A DNA stretch of 64,000 nt from Streptomyces sp. CB02400 (GCF_001905725.1 NZ_LIWB01000021.1:1-64000), one strand, 5' to 3'; positions 17,010 to 25,682 are shown, counted from the stretch's first letter. The notes: a model not told the origin generated them from the sequence alone. Program-made: numbers and translations.

Positions 17010-17777
17010 ATGAGCGACACCCCTCTGTCACGCACGGACACGGGATCGACGCGCGCCCGTGCAGTGCGGCGTGCGTCTGTCCTCACGGCACTGCTCGCCA
17101 CGACCGTACTGGCCTGCGGCACTGCTTCCGACAAGGACGAGGACGAGCACAGCACGTCCCCCTCCCCCACGGCGACCAGCGGTGCTGCACTCGGGGGGAC
17201 TTCCGCCGACGCCCGTATCGAGCAAGTGAACGAGACCATGCGGAAGACACCCTTCAGCGGCATCGGCACGACCACCGCCTTCGACGAAGGGCTGCAGGAG
17301 ATCCGGTGGAACCCTTCCCAGGGCCTGCACATCAAGCTCGTCGGGATCGGGGGAGATATGTACTGCAAGGACGGCGTCACCTATACGAGTGCGGATCTGC
17401 TGGCCAAGAGCCTGGGGTCCAAGGGCGTACAGATCACCGTTCCCGACCGGCTCGACGACACCTATGTGACCACGGAGAGCGGACAGGGGTGCGAAGCCTA
17501 CTTCGCCGTACCGCCCGGCACATTCGCTCCCGACAAGGACACCGAGATCGAGGGAGTGCCGGCCCGGGCCGTCACCGCGGCATCGGGGTCCACTTCGGAC
17601 GTCTACTACATCAGCGAAGAGGACCCTGCTCGTCTGCTGAAGACGGAGTCGACGCGCGACGGGCGCGAGAGCCACACGACGTACGCCGACTTCGGCAAGG
17701 AGGCCGGCATCGTCCTTCCGAAGGCCGACCAGGTCATGACCATGGAGGAGTTCCGTGAGGAGGTCGACGCGGGCTGA
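17010..17777 (+). CDS. Putative lipoprotein of the T7SS locus
   Basis: The 255-residue protein has a basic N-terminus (RARAVRRAS), a hydrophobic stretch and a lipobox VLAC with Cys36 as the predicted lipidated residue. An acidic, Ser/Thr/Pro-rich linker follows (about 38-65), then a soluble extracytoplasmic domain. That domain contains two Cys (near MYCKDGVTY and GQGCEAYFAV) that could form a disulfide. Its arrangement recalls LppX/LprG-like lipoproteins, but I cannot assign the family. ATG 17010 gives a sensible signal peptide. The same frame is open back to a GTG at 16884 with a GGAGGA site that overlaps the eccC stop, so coupled translation from there is an alternative. Confidence 0.7.
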   Translation: MSDTPLSRTDTGSTRARAVRRASVLTALLATTVLACGTASDKDEDEHSTSPSPTATSGAALGGTSADARIEQVNETMRKTPFSGIGTTTAFDEGLQEIRWNPSQGLHIKLVGIGGDMYCKDGVTYTSADLLAKSLGSKGVQITVPDRLDDTYVTTESGQGCEAYFAVPPGTFAPDKDTEIEGVPARAVTAASGSTSDVYYISEEDPARLLKTESTRDGRESHTTYADFGKEAGIVLPKADQVMTMEEFREEVDAG

Positions 17778-17922
17778 TGCCTCCCCTGTGCGGGCCGTCG
17801 CTGAGCCGCACGTACGCCGCGACGAGCGGAAGCCGGCAGGCGGCGCCCCGGTGATCCGCTGGAAACGGCCGGGTTGTTAGCCTGGCCGGTGCACGCCAAT
17901 CGAGTGGACGGGGGCGGAAGAC

Positions 17923-18366
17923 GTGGCGAACGAGCCGCAGGGGAACGGTGGTGAGGTCGGGCAGTCGGTCGGTATGCGGCTGAACCAGTACCCGGCCGAT
18001 CCGGGGGGTTCGCCGGGGCCCGTGGGCGGCGGCCCGAAGGACCTGGCGTCCAGCCCCGCGCAGAAGAAGGCCGCGGCGCGGGCCATCGAGGAGCACCTCG
18101 AGCCCGACACCCGCAAGGCCGGCGACTGGGCCGACGAGGAGACCGGCGCCGCGGTCAAGGCGTTCGCCGCGAAGGACGGCCACGGGTGGGTCACCTCGAC
18201 GGCGCTGAAGAAGGCGCACAAGACCTGGGGCGAGCAGGTGCAGAACCTGATGAACCGCCTGGGATCCGAGAAGGAAGCCCTGCGCAGCACCAACATCCTG
18301 TTCCAGAACACCGACTTCGGCATCGGGCTGGGCATCCGCAAGTCGTCCAGTCTGGACGGTTTCTGA
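17923..18366 (+). CDS. Helical T7SS-associated protein upstream of the effector-like gene
   Basis: This is a 147-residue protein with no signal peptide and no recognised family. After a Gly/Pro-rich start the sequence is mostly predicted helix, with a segment KAHKTWGEQVQNLMNRLGSE and a tail ending IRKSSSLDGF. The size, helix content and position just before a large WXG-domain protein resemble the small EspC-like or Lap-like partners that accompany T7SS substrates, but this is inference. The start is GTG (MANEPQGNGGE). The last ten codons and the stop lie inside the 781-bp duplication, so a stub of this gene also precedes the second large paralogue. Confidence 0.65.
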   Translation: MANEPQGNGGEVGQSVGMRLNQYPADPGGSPGPVGGGPKDLASSPAQKKAAARAIEEHLEPDTRKAGDWADEETGAAVKAFAAKDGHGWVTSTALKKAHKTWGEQVQNLMNRLGSEKEALRSTNILFQNTDFGIGLGIRKSSSLDGF

Positions 18367-19114
18367 TCCGTCCGCTGCCGTCTTCGACCGTTCACGTCAA
18401 CGCGCATCACGGGGACCCATGCCGACGTACCACGAGATCATGACGACCGACCTGGCCACGCTCACCACGGCAGCCGACGCCTGGGACCACATGGCCAAGG
18501 AGTTCGGCAAGCAGGAGAAGGCCTACAAGCGGGACGTGCACGGCATCTCCATGGGCCCCTCCTGGCAGGGACTGAGCGCGGACGCCGCCAACCGCCGCTT
18601 CGACACCACCCTCACCGAATACCAGAACGCCCAGACCGAGGCGAAAGCCATCGCCTCCCTCCTGCGCGACGCACACACCCAGTTCACCGACCTGCGGAGC
18701 AAACTCAAAACCGCCCGCCAGGAAGCCGTCGACGCCGGCATGAAGGTGTCCGACCAAGGCCGGGTCTCCTACGACACACAACTCCTGGACCAAGGCACCC
18801 GCAACGCCTACCACCACGACCCCGACTACCAGGAAAGCGTCCGCAAGAGCGTCCGCTCCTGGCAGGACCGCATCGACCAGCTCGTCAAGGACACCACCGA
18901 CGCCGACAAGGGCGTCGAGATCGCCTTCAACGCCGTCGTCGTCGACTCGAACCTCCAGGACGGCACGTTCAACGGCTTCAACGGCCAGGCCAAGGGCGAC
19001 ATCGAGAAGTACGAGGCCGAGAACGCCGAGGACATCGCCACCCGGCTCGCGGGAGGCGAGAAGGTCTCCGCGACCGAACTCGCCGAACTCGACCGCGCCT
19101 TCCGCGACAACGCC
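18334..19114 (+). repeat. 781-bp direct repeat, copy 1
   Basis: This matches 22167-22947 at a constant offset of 3833 bp. I see four substitutions: two in the short intergenic part and two in codon 24 of the large genes. It covers the end of the 147-residue gene, the 52-nt spacer, and the first 232 codons of the large WXG-domain gene. Outside these limits the two loci diverge abruptly. Confidence 0.9.
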
Positions 19115-20689
19115 AAGAGTAAAGAGTTCTCTCAAACCCTTCTCAACGGTCTGGGCGCTTCGGGGACCATGGAGCTCACCAACCGACTCAGCACGCTCAG
19201 CCACGACGGAAAGAACAAGGGAACATTCGCCGGTCTCCAGGAGGGCTTGGCCAACTCCCTGGCGACGGCAACGAAGAACCCCGACTCCGCTTTCTACAAG
19301 AAGTTCCGCACCGACATGCAGCGGGTCGGTGTCCAGGAATTCGATCTCGACGTCGCCTCTCAGAAGATTTCGGTCGGTGTCGGGCACGGCCAACAAGTAC
19401 GTGGCTACCAGAGCCTGGTCACTCTGATGCAGGAAGGGAACGGATACTCCGGGCAGTTCCTCAAAGACCTGGCCACCGACATCCGAGCTGCCGAAGACAA
19501 GAAGCAAGGAGGGAACCCGGACATATGGGATCTCACTGGCCGCTTCAGCGGAAAGGAAGACGGCTGGTTCGCGAACGATCCGCTCGACGGCGTGCTGGGC
19601 ATCATGGCCAAGGACCCTGAAACGGCCACCAGTTACCTCGATCCCGGCCCCGGCGGAAAGAACGACAATCTCTCCTACCTGCTCACGGAGCGGGACTGGG
19701 ACCATGTCGACACCACTCGCTGGCAGGGCAAGGTCCAGGTGACGGGTGACGACACTTTCGACCAGGACGTACGAGCAGGACTGGGGCTCGCCCTGGCGGC
19801 AGGCGCCACGGGCAACGTGGCGGGTGCCGAAGGAACCGAGTTCGGTCGTCACACGGCCGCGCAGGCCCGTGTCATGCACGAGACGGTCAACCTTCTGGAT
19901 TACGGACACGTTGACGGCACGTTTGGCGAGGACAAGAAGGAGCCGCGCACCGGGAAGGCCGACGAGTTGCTGGCCGGTGACGAGTACGCCTCCTTGCGCG
20001 CCCCCCTCTCCCAGGCACTTGCCGACTACTCACCGGATGTCGTGGAGACCATCAACGGCGACGCCCCGGGCGGTCGCGCCGGCAAGGCGGACGCCTACGA
20101 GAATGGCGACGAGTCTCAGATTCAGAACAGCCGCAGCAGCTTGATACGCATGATGCGTGGCGTATCGGAGGCAGACGACATCCAAAACTTCGAGCGCATT
20201 TATCATGCACAACAGGGTTACATGTCCGAGCAACTGATGGACAAGGATTTCCCGAACGCCACCGCCGCCTTGAACGAGGCCCGCAAGTACGGCGAAGTCA
20301 CTGGTGCCCTTAACGCCGTCGGCGGTGACGTAAAGATGGACGTGCACGACGACAAGATTTCCGAGGCAACCGATACACGGTTCTACGGCTACCACATCGG
20401 TGGCGGCATGATCACCAACATCCCGATAGTAGGAGACATGTCTCAACGCCTGGTGGACATCTCTCTCAATAACTGGCTGGCGGGAGTACAGGCAGAAGAG
20501 GGTTCCTTGGCCAAGGAGGAGCTGAACCGGAGCAACGACGTAGCGCAAGACAACATCGACCGCTACTTCGACAGGTGGAGCGAGGAACGGAACCTGGCCC
20601 CAGAGATTGCTGAGGACGCCGCCGGCGAGGCCCAGCAGAGCTATGTTTCCGGACGGCAGACCGCGTACGAAGCTCTGCGATCCCGCTGA
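18419..20689 (+). CDS. Large WXG-domain protein, T7SS effector-like (paralogue 1)
   Basis: The 756-residue protein has no signal peptide. Its N-terminus is helical with a WXG-type turn SWQGLSADAANRRF (Trp49-Gln50-Gly51), the hallmark of WXG100/LXG-like T7SS substrates. Residues 1-232 differ from the second paralogue only at position 24 (His here, Asp there). From residue 233 the two proteins are clearly related but much more divergent; shared blocks include GYQS and SLMQ patches, DPLDGVLGIMAKDPETA, LLTERDW and LRAPLSQALADYSPDV. Third positions in the C-terminal half carry visibly more A/T than neighbouring genes. No toxin active site is recognised. It may be a secreted effector or structural substrate. 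A membrane protein gene follows 32 nt later. Confidence 0.75.
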   Translation: MPTYHEIMTTDLATLTTAADAWDHMAKEFGKQEKAYKRDVHGISMGPSWQGLSADAANRRFDTTLTEYQNAQTEAKAIASLLRDAHTQFTDLRSKLKTARQEAVDAGMKVSDQGRVSYDTQLLDQGTRNAYHHDPDYQESVRKSVRSWQDRIDQLVKDTTDADKGVEIAFNAVVVDSNLQDGTFNGFNGQAKGDIEKYEAENAEDIATRLAGGEKVSATELAELDRAFRDNAKSKEFSQTLLNGLGASGTMELTNRLSTLSHDGKNKGTFAGLQEGLANSLATATKNPDSAFYKKFRTDMQRVGVQEFDLDVASQKISVGVGHGQQVRGYQSLVTLMQEGNGYSGQFLKDLATDIRAAEDKKQGGNPDIWDLTGRFSGKEDGWFANDPLDGVLGIMAKDPETATSYLDPGPGGKNDNLSYLLTERDWDHVDTTRWQGKVQVTGDDTFDQDVRAGLGLALAAGATGNVAGAEGTEFGRHTAAQARVMHETVNLLDYGHVDGTFGEDKKEPRTGKADELLAGDEYASLRAPLSQALADYSPDVVETINGDAPGGRAGKADAYENGDESQIQNSRSSLIRMMRGVSEADDIQNFERIYHAQQGYMSEQLMDKDFPNATAALNEARKYGEVTGALNAVGGDVKMDVHDDKISEATDTRFYGYHIGGGMITNIPIVGDMSQRLVDISLNNWLAGVQAEEGSLAKEELNRSNDVAQDNIDRYFDRWSEERNLAPEIAEDAAGEAQQSYVSGRQTAYEALRSR

Positions 20690-20721
20690 GACCAGGCCCG
20701 AGACAAGGAACCGATACACAC

Positions 20722-21810
20722 ATGTCCCCCAGCCCACGCAGGAAGAAGTCACTGCTCATCACTGCGGGAACGCTACTTTCCGTCACTGCTCTTGTTTCTA
20801 CGTACATATGGCAGAACACGAATGTGCTGGGGTCGGCATCATTCTGCGACCAGCGGGTGGAATCCAGGGAGGCACAGAGTGCCCTGAATTCCTCGGGCCG
20901 GGTCTCGGAAGGGCGCGTACAAAGCGCCCCCGGCGAGCCGGAATTCACGTGCGTAATCGAGCGCACCAGTCGCTTCCTCGGGAACACGGACCAGCAAGTC
21001 ACCTTGACGACCGCGAACGAGGACGGGACCTTTCCGTACACCACTCATGTGTGGAAGAACCCCGGCGCACGTTCCTACTTCAAGGGCGAAACGACCGGAG
21101 CCGTGGCCCCTACCGGAGGGTACGTCGTCCTGCCGAAGTCGTGCTGGGGCAAGGTGGGCAACATCCGGGGAACTCGCGTCATCCCACCCGACGGCAACGG
21201 CGTGTCCGCCGTCGAAGCCACCATGACGAAGGGCCAGGCCGAGCCAGAAGGACTGGCACTCCTCCTGGCTCGCGCCGCCCGGAGAGTTGCCGCGGACGCC
21301 GGGTGCGCCACCCCGGCTCTGGAAAAGTCACCAGAGCTCGCCGCACCCGACGGTGTGCGTACAACGGATGCCGGAAAGGTGTGCGGACTGCCGGGCTTCT
21401 CCTTGCCCGACGACGCCGTGCTCACCGGTGTCGCCGAACCCGATCAGGAGCAGATCAGCAAAGGCGCGAAGGACGTGTGGGCATGTGATCTGACCCTGTC
21501 CGGCAGTGCCGGGGCCACCGTCTCCTTCACGGCGACCTCTGACCAGAACATGGTCGACGCAGCCCTTCAGGACACTCACGGTTTCCGCGAGCTGCCGAAC
21601 GGTCATGGTATCGCCGCCATCGACCAAGCCGTTCTGCACTGCGCTGAGGGTGACGTGTTCCTCGCCGCTCACTGGAACCGGGAGTACGCCAGTGCCCTTT
21701 CGGACGAACACGATCGGGTCTCGAAGGTCCGCGGAGAGACGTTCGACAACTTCGTCGCCTCTGCGGCCGGTCTGTATTCTTGCCCTGACGTCACGCTTAC
21801 GGAACGCTGA
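20722..21810 (+). CDS. Membrane-anchored extracytoplasmic protein, unknown
   Basis: The 362-residue protein has a basic start (MSPSPRRKKS), one N-terminal membrane helix (about 10-30) and a long exported region with about seven Cys, suggesting disulfides. Two halves look loosely alike (FTCVIERTSRFLGNTDQQ and WACDLTLSGSAGATVSFT), so it may contain an internal duplication. It lies 32 nt after the first large WXG-domain gene and is probably co-transcribed. By position it could be an immunity or docking partner, but no family was recognised and this is inference only. Confidence 0.7.
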   Translation: MSPSPRRKKSLLITAGTLLSVTALVSTYIWQNTNVLGSASFCDQRVESREAQSALNSSGRVSEGRVQSAPGEPEFTCVIERTSRFLGNTDQQVTLTTANEDGTFPYTTHVWKNPGARSYFKGETTGAVAPTGGYVVLPKSCWGKVGNIRGTRVIPPDGNGVSAVEATMTKGQAEPEGLALLLARAARRVAADAGCATPALEKSPELAAPDGVRTTDAGKVCGLPGFSLPDDAVLTGVAEPDQEQISKGAKDVWACDLTLSGSAGATVSFTATSDQNMVDAALQDTHGFRELPNGHGIAAIDQAVLHCAEGDVFLAAHWNREYASALSDEHDRVSKVRGETFDNFVASAAGLYSCPDVTLTER

Positions 21811-21811
21811 G

Positions 21812-22158
21812 ATGACGGACAAGAACAGCCGGGCGACGGAGAGTTCATCATTCCTCCTGGGCCGAGCACCGAGCACCGAGCACCGAGCACATCAGGATCA
21901 CAGGAAGCCTCGAGCGCGGCGAACTCTCCTCCAGTGAGTACGGCCGTTGGTCCAAGCCCGGCCAGGACGTCGTTCTTCTCCGGTGGTGCCACCGGTGGCG
22001 TGGGCCGGATCACGGTTGAATACTGCTGCCGGAGGCCCGCATTTCGATCGACGAGCCCACGATCGTCGAGGGATATGACCCGGAGGGCAGGGACTGCTTC
22101 CCTGAACCGGAAACAGATCGACGGCCTCATCAAGGAACTCACGGACCAAGTGCAGTAG
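21812..22158 (+). pseudogene. Broken small gene between the two effector-like units
   Basis: An ATG at 21812, 1 nt after the preceding stop, opens MTDKNSRATESSSFLLGRAP and then loses frame within a four-copy CGAGCAC repeat (21863-21890). Removing one 7-bp copy would continue the frame into HIRITGSLERGELSSSEYGR and SKPGQDVVLL. That frame then meets a TGA but continues beyond it with plausible sequence EARISIDEPTIVEGYDPEGR. A single extra C near 22100 separates this from the closing segment LNRKQIDGLIKELTDQVQ and its TAG. At least three lesions suggest a decayed gene of roughly 110 codons. Its product is unknown; by position it may have been a partner or immunity protein. Confidence 0.5.
21863..21890 (+). 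repeat. Four-copy 7-bp tandem repeat CGAGCAC
   Basis: Four exact head-to-tail copies lie inside the broken gene. Because 7 is not a multiple of 3, each gain or loss shifts the reading frame; with three copies the frame from ATG 21812 would run on. Confidence 0.9.
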
Positions 22159-22166
22159 GTCAAGGG

Positions 22167-22947
22167 ATCCGCAAGTCGTCCAGTCTGGACGGTTTCTGAT
22201 CCGTCCGCTGCCGTCTTCGACCGTTCACGTCAACGCGCACCACGGGAACCCATGCCGACGTACCACGAGATCATGACGACCGACCTGGCCACGCTCACCA
22301 CGGCAGCCGACGCCTGGGACGATATGGCCAAGGAGTTCGGCAAGCAGGAGAAGGCCTACAAGCGGGACGTGCACGGCATCTCCATGGGCCCCTCCTGGCA
22401 GGGACTGAGCGCGGACGCCGCCAACCGCCGCTTCGACACCACCCTCACCGAATACCAGAACGCCCAGACCGAGGCGAAAGCCATCGCCTCCCTCCTGCGC
22501 GACGCACACACCCAGTTCACCGACCTGCGGAGCAAACTCAAAACCGCCCGCCAGGAAGCCGTCGACGCCGGCATGAAGGTGTCCGACCAAGGCCGGGTCT
22601 CCTACGACACACAACTCCTGGACCAAGGCACCCGCAACGCCTACCACCACGACCCCGACTACCAGGAAAGCGTCCGCAAGAGCGTCCGCTCCTGGCAGGA
22701 CCGCATCGACCAGCTCGTCAAGGACACCACCGACGCCGACAAGGGCGTCGAGATCGCCTTCAACGCCGTCGTCGTCGACTCGAACCTCCAGGACGGCACG
22801 TTCAACGGCTTCAACGGCCAGGCCAAGGGCGACATCGAGAAGTACGAGGCCGAGAACGCCGAGGACATCGCCACCCGGCTCGCGGGAGGCGAGAAGGTCT
22901 CCGCGACCGAACTCGCCGAACTCGACCGCGCCTTCCGCGACAACGCC
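22167..22947 (+). repeat. 781-bp direct repeat, copy 2
   Basis: This is the second copy of 18334-19114. It starts with a stub coding the last ten residues (IRKSSSLDGF) of the 147-residue protein plus its stop, now without the rest of that gene. It then covers the spacer and the first 232 codons of the second large gene. Confidence 0.9.
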
Positions 22948-24528
22948 GACGACAAGGTCTTCAGCCAGACCCTGCTGAAGGGGCTCGGCCCCGACGGCAC
23001 CATCAAGCTGACCAACGAGCTGAACCAGCTCGCCTACGACGACGACAAGAAGCACAAAGCCCAGTACATGGAACTGCAGGGCGGTCTGGCCGACACCGTC
23101 GCCAAGGCCACCCAGGTACCCGGCTCGGTCGCCGACATGCCCCCGGGTTCGCAGAAGTTCAAGGACTGGCTCGCCAGTGACGACGGCCGCTTCTACCGGC
23201 AGTGGACGGAGAGCCTCGACAAGCACGGCACCAAGAACTACGGATCGAACCAACAGCCGCTTTACGGCTACCAGTCCTTCGTCAGTCTGATGCAGCACGG
23301 CGACGCCAAGTACGACGACCAGTTCCTCTACGAACTGGGCTCCGACTTGATAGCGGCCGAGAAGAAGGACTCCAGCATCTTCGTTCACTGGGGAGCCGGC
23401 CACGACGGCATCCGCGCGGATGCCCTCGACGGACTCCTGGGCGTCATGAGCAAGAACCCCGACGCGGCCACTGCCTTCTTCGATCCCGCAGGCAACGGCA
23501 CCGGCTCCGATCGGGTGGCCAACGACCACCTGAAGTACCTGCTGAGCGAGCGTGAGTGGCCGCAGCACCACACCGTCACCCCTGTGAAGCTCTTCACGTC
23601 AGAAGACCCTTTGAGCCACACAGGGCTCGGCGCGGCACTGCAAGCAGCAACGACGGGCCACCCGCCCCTTCGGAACGGAGAAGACCCGTGGCCCGAGATG
23701 AAACACACCGAAGCCCAGACTCGTGTCATGACGTCCACCATCGAAGGGCTCGTACCAGCCGTCGACACGGACGAGGGCATCCACAAGAATCTGCGTCAGC
23801 CATTGGCCAACGCGCTGGGTGAGTACGGATCAGACATACACGAGATCCTTGCCGGTGTGGACATCGACTACATTCGCGCGTCCGGCGGCGACGGCTACTT
23901 CACCGAGGACGGTTCGACGCACCTGGCCGCCGATGCGAAGAGCCTTGTACAGGTGTTGCGTGGACTCTCTGAAGATCCTGCGGCGTACTCGACCCTGGAG
24001 AAGGCCGAGCTCCGCCATGTCAGCGCCGTCATGGGCACGATGCCGGAGGGAGCGGCCCGTGGAGACATCGACGAGAAGCTGGAGAACTTGGGAACCGGCA
24101 TGGGCACGTACTCGGCCATCAAGGAAGACGTGCTCAATGATGAACGCATGGACAAGTACTCCGAAGCCGATTGGAAGATGAAGGCCGCATACCACATCAT
24201 CGGCGGAGCGGTCACCCCCTTGTATGTCACAACAGGCCCTGTCTCCATCGCTTACGGTGACGCACTCCAGCGCGGCGTGGACACTCTGACCTGGGATCTC
24301 GGCAACTCCATGAAGGCGGAGGCGGACGCTACAGCGAATGCTCAGGTCGCGGACACATACCTCAATGCCAACCAGCAGGCTTCTTACATCGTCGAAGGCT
24401 GGGCGCAGGAGCGATCGGACATCGAGGCCAACAGTCCTGAAAGTCAAGCACTCACCACCAATATGCTTCAAGGTCGTGATCGGGGCGCCGAGACTGCCGG
24501 GAAGTATCTGACCGACACGACAAACTGA
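22252..24528 (+). CDS. Large WXG-domain protein, T7SS effector-like (paralogue 2)
   Basis: The 758-residue paralogue shares residues 1-232 with the upstream gene except for Asp24, including the SWQG turn at 49-52. The remainder is divergent but collinear: GYQSFVSLMQHGDAKYDDQF, DALDGLLGVMSKNPDAATAF, LLSEREW and LRQPLANALGEYGSDIHEI. The segment at about 510-597 also resembles residues 116-206 of the membrane protein encoded next. No signal peptide and no catalytic motif were recognised. The upstream helical partner survives here only as a stub, so if a partner is needed it must come from the first unit. Likely a T7SS substrate; function unknown. Confidence 0.75.
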   Translation: MPTYHEIMTTDLATLTTAADAWDDMAKEFGKQEKAYKRDVHGISMGPSWQGLSADAANRRFDTTLTEYQNAQTEAKAIASLLRDAHTQFTDLRSKLKTARQEAVDAGMKVSDQGRVSYDTQLLDQGTRNAYHHDPDYQESVRKSVRSWQDRIDQLVKDTTDADKGVEIAFNAVVVDSNLQDGTFNGFNGQAKGDIEKYEAENAEDIATRLAGGEKVSATELAELDRAFRDNADDKVFSQTLLKGLGPDGTIKLTNELNQLAYDDDKKHKAQYMELQGGLADTVAKATQVPGSVADMPPGSQKFKDWLASDDGRFYRQWTESLDKHGTKNYGSNQQPLYGYQSFVSLMQHGDAKYDDQFLYELGSDLIAAEKKDSSIFVHWGAGHDGIRADALDGLLGVMSKNPDAATAFFDPAGNGTGSDRVANDHLKYLLSEREWPQHHTVTPVKLFTSEDPLSHTGLGAALQAATTGHPPLRNGEDPWPEMKHTEAQTRVMTSTIEGLVPAVDTDEGIHKNLRQPLANALGEYGSDIHEILAGVDIDYIRASGGDGYFTEDGSTHLAADAKSLVQVLRGLSEDPAAYSTLEKAELRHVSAVMGTMPEGAARGDIDEKLENLGTGMGTYSAIKEDVLNDERMDKYSEADWKMKAAYHIIGGAVTPLYVTTGPVSIAYGDALQRGVDTLTWDLGNSMKAEADATANAQVADTYLNANQQASYIVEGWAQERSDIEANSPESQALTTNMLQGRDRGAETAGKYLTDTTN

Positions 24529-24560
24529 CACCAGGCAGTGCGGAAAACACCTACACCGGC

Positions 24561-25583
24561 ATGACCAGCCAATACATGGAAGACATTGTGAAACAGGCAA
24601 GGATCTCGGGCGCCAAGGCGACCATCGTCACTCTGTGTATCAGTGGCCTCCTGGCCGGACTGGGTGCGTGGCTGTACATCGATTCCCGCGAGGAACCGGA
24701 CTTCTGCCGGCAACTGCTGCGGCACGAGCGCGTCTCCACGGCTCTCGGGGCAGAACATGAGTCCGGCTTGAGTTGCGCCGAACTCGGTGTCGCCATCGAG
24801 CGTGCGACGACCGGAGCACGGCCTGGACAGCAGTCCCTGGCCCAGGCTCAGGCGATGAAGGACGTGCTGGTGGCCATGGACGACGTCATCGGGGAAGATC
24901 CCGCGCCCCTGGACCAGCAGTTGACCGGCCCCGTTTCCGTGGCGTTGACCAGTTACGCCGAGGACATATCCGCCATCCTGGTGCCCGGTGACGTGGAGTA
25001 CGTCCGCCATGCTCTGCCCTCCTATGAGGCTTGGAAGGACTCCGAGGGCGCGCACATGTCGGTTTCGCGTGATGCACTGGTACGCATCATGACGTCCCTT
25101 TCCGTCGATCCTGAGGCTTACGCGAATCTGCGTGATGCGGTGACCCGACAAGTGACTCAGAAATTCGCCACCGCACCCCGTAGCAAGTCCGAGGACGCCT
25201 TGTCTCCCTATCCCTCGATCACTGCATGGGCACTCGGCAGCATGGACGCCGTGGCACATGCCGCACGGGAGGAAACAGGCGAGGACAAGCGGGACTCGTG
25301 GGAGGAGAAGGTTCTTACCCGTCTGTCGTCGGGGACAACGGCGCCCGTGCCTTCTTTCGAGGACGATCCTGCCGGCCACCTCGTCGCCTCCTGGAAGGGG
25401 ACCCTCCCCTCGGACTCGCCCGACGATCTCCTCGAAGTCCTCGAAGCGCAGAGCACCGAATTGGTCCGGGTGTGGACCACGGCTCTGGGTACGAGCAGCA
25501 CGGTTCAGGCCTCTCTCGTCGACGATGCCCGTGACAGGGCCTGGTCCGCACAGCGTTCGACGCTGCGGGACCTGCGCGGCTGA
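24561..25583 (+). CDS. Membrane-anchored protein sharing a segment with the WXG-domain paralogues
   Basis: The 340-residue protein has a short cytoplasmic start, one membrane helix (about 20-40, IVTLCISGLLAGLGAWLYI) and a helical exported part. Residues 116-206 align with about 510-597 of the preceding large protein: LTGPVSVALTSYAEDISAIL against LRQPLANALGEYGSDIHEIL, then VEYVRH against IDYIRA, then ALVRIMTSLSVDPEAYANL against SLVQVLRGLSEDPAAYSTL. It lies 32 nt downstream, so it is probably in the same operon. It may be a membrane receptor, an immunity protein that mimics its partner, or a truncated relative. Function unknown. Confidence 0.7.
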   Translation: MTSQYMEDIVKQARISGAKATIVTLCISGLLAGLGAWLYIDSREEPDFCRQLLRHERVSTALGAEHESGLSCAELGVAIERATTGARPGQQSLAQAQAMKDVLVAMDDVIGEDPAPLDQQLTGPVSVALTSYAEDISAILVPGDVEYVRHALPSYEAWKDSEGAHMSVSRDALVRIMTSLSVDPEAYANLRDAVTRQVTQKFATAPRSKSEDALSPYPSITAWALGSMDAVAHAAREETGEDKRDSWEEKVLTRLSSGTTAPVPSFEDDPAGHLVASWKGTLPSDSPDDLLEVLEAQSTELVRVWTTALGTSSTVQASLVDDARDRAWSAQRSTLRDLRG

Positions 25584-25628
25584 CGTCCGGGGGCGAAGAC
25601 CGGCCCTTCTGTTCCGAGACGTACGACA

Positions 25629-25657
25629 GGGTGGACACCTCCCGCGCGTGTCCACCC
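25629..25657. terminator. Bidirectional terminator closing the cargo island
   Basis: A perfect 10-bp stem GGGTGGACAC (25629-25638) with 25648-25657 lies between the convergent stops of the membrane protein gene (25583) and the first WXG100 gene (25683). Confidence 0.75.
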
Positions 25658-25682
25658 CGTTCGTTCTCCTGGTGCGGGCCTG

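Noticed and set aside
18334..22947. Transposon or insertion sequence as cause of the 781-bp duplication
   Set aside because: No transposase gene and no terminal inverted repeats were seen at the repeat borders; homologous duplication or gene conversion explains it better.
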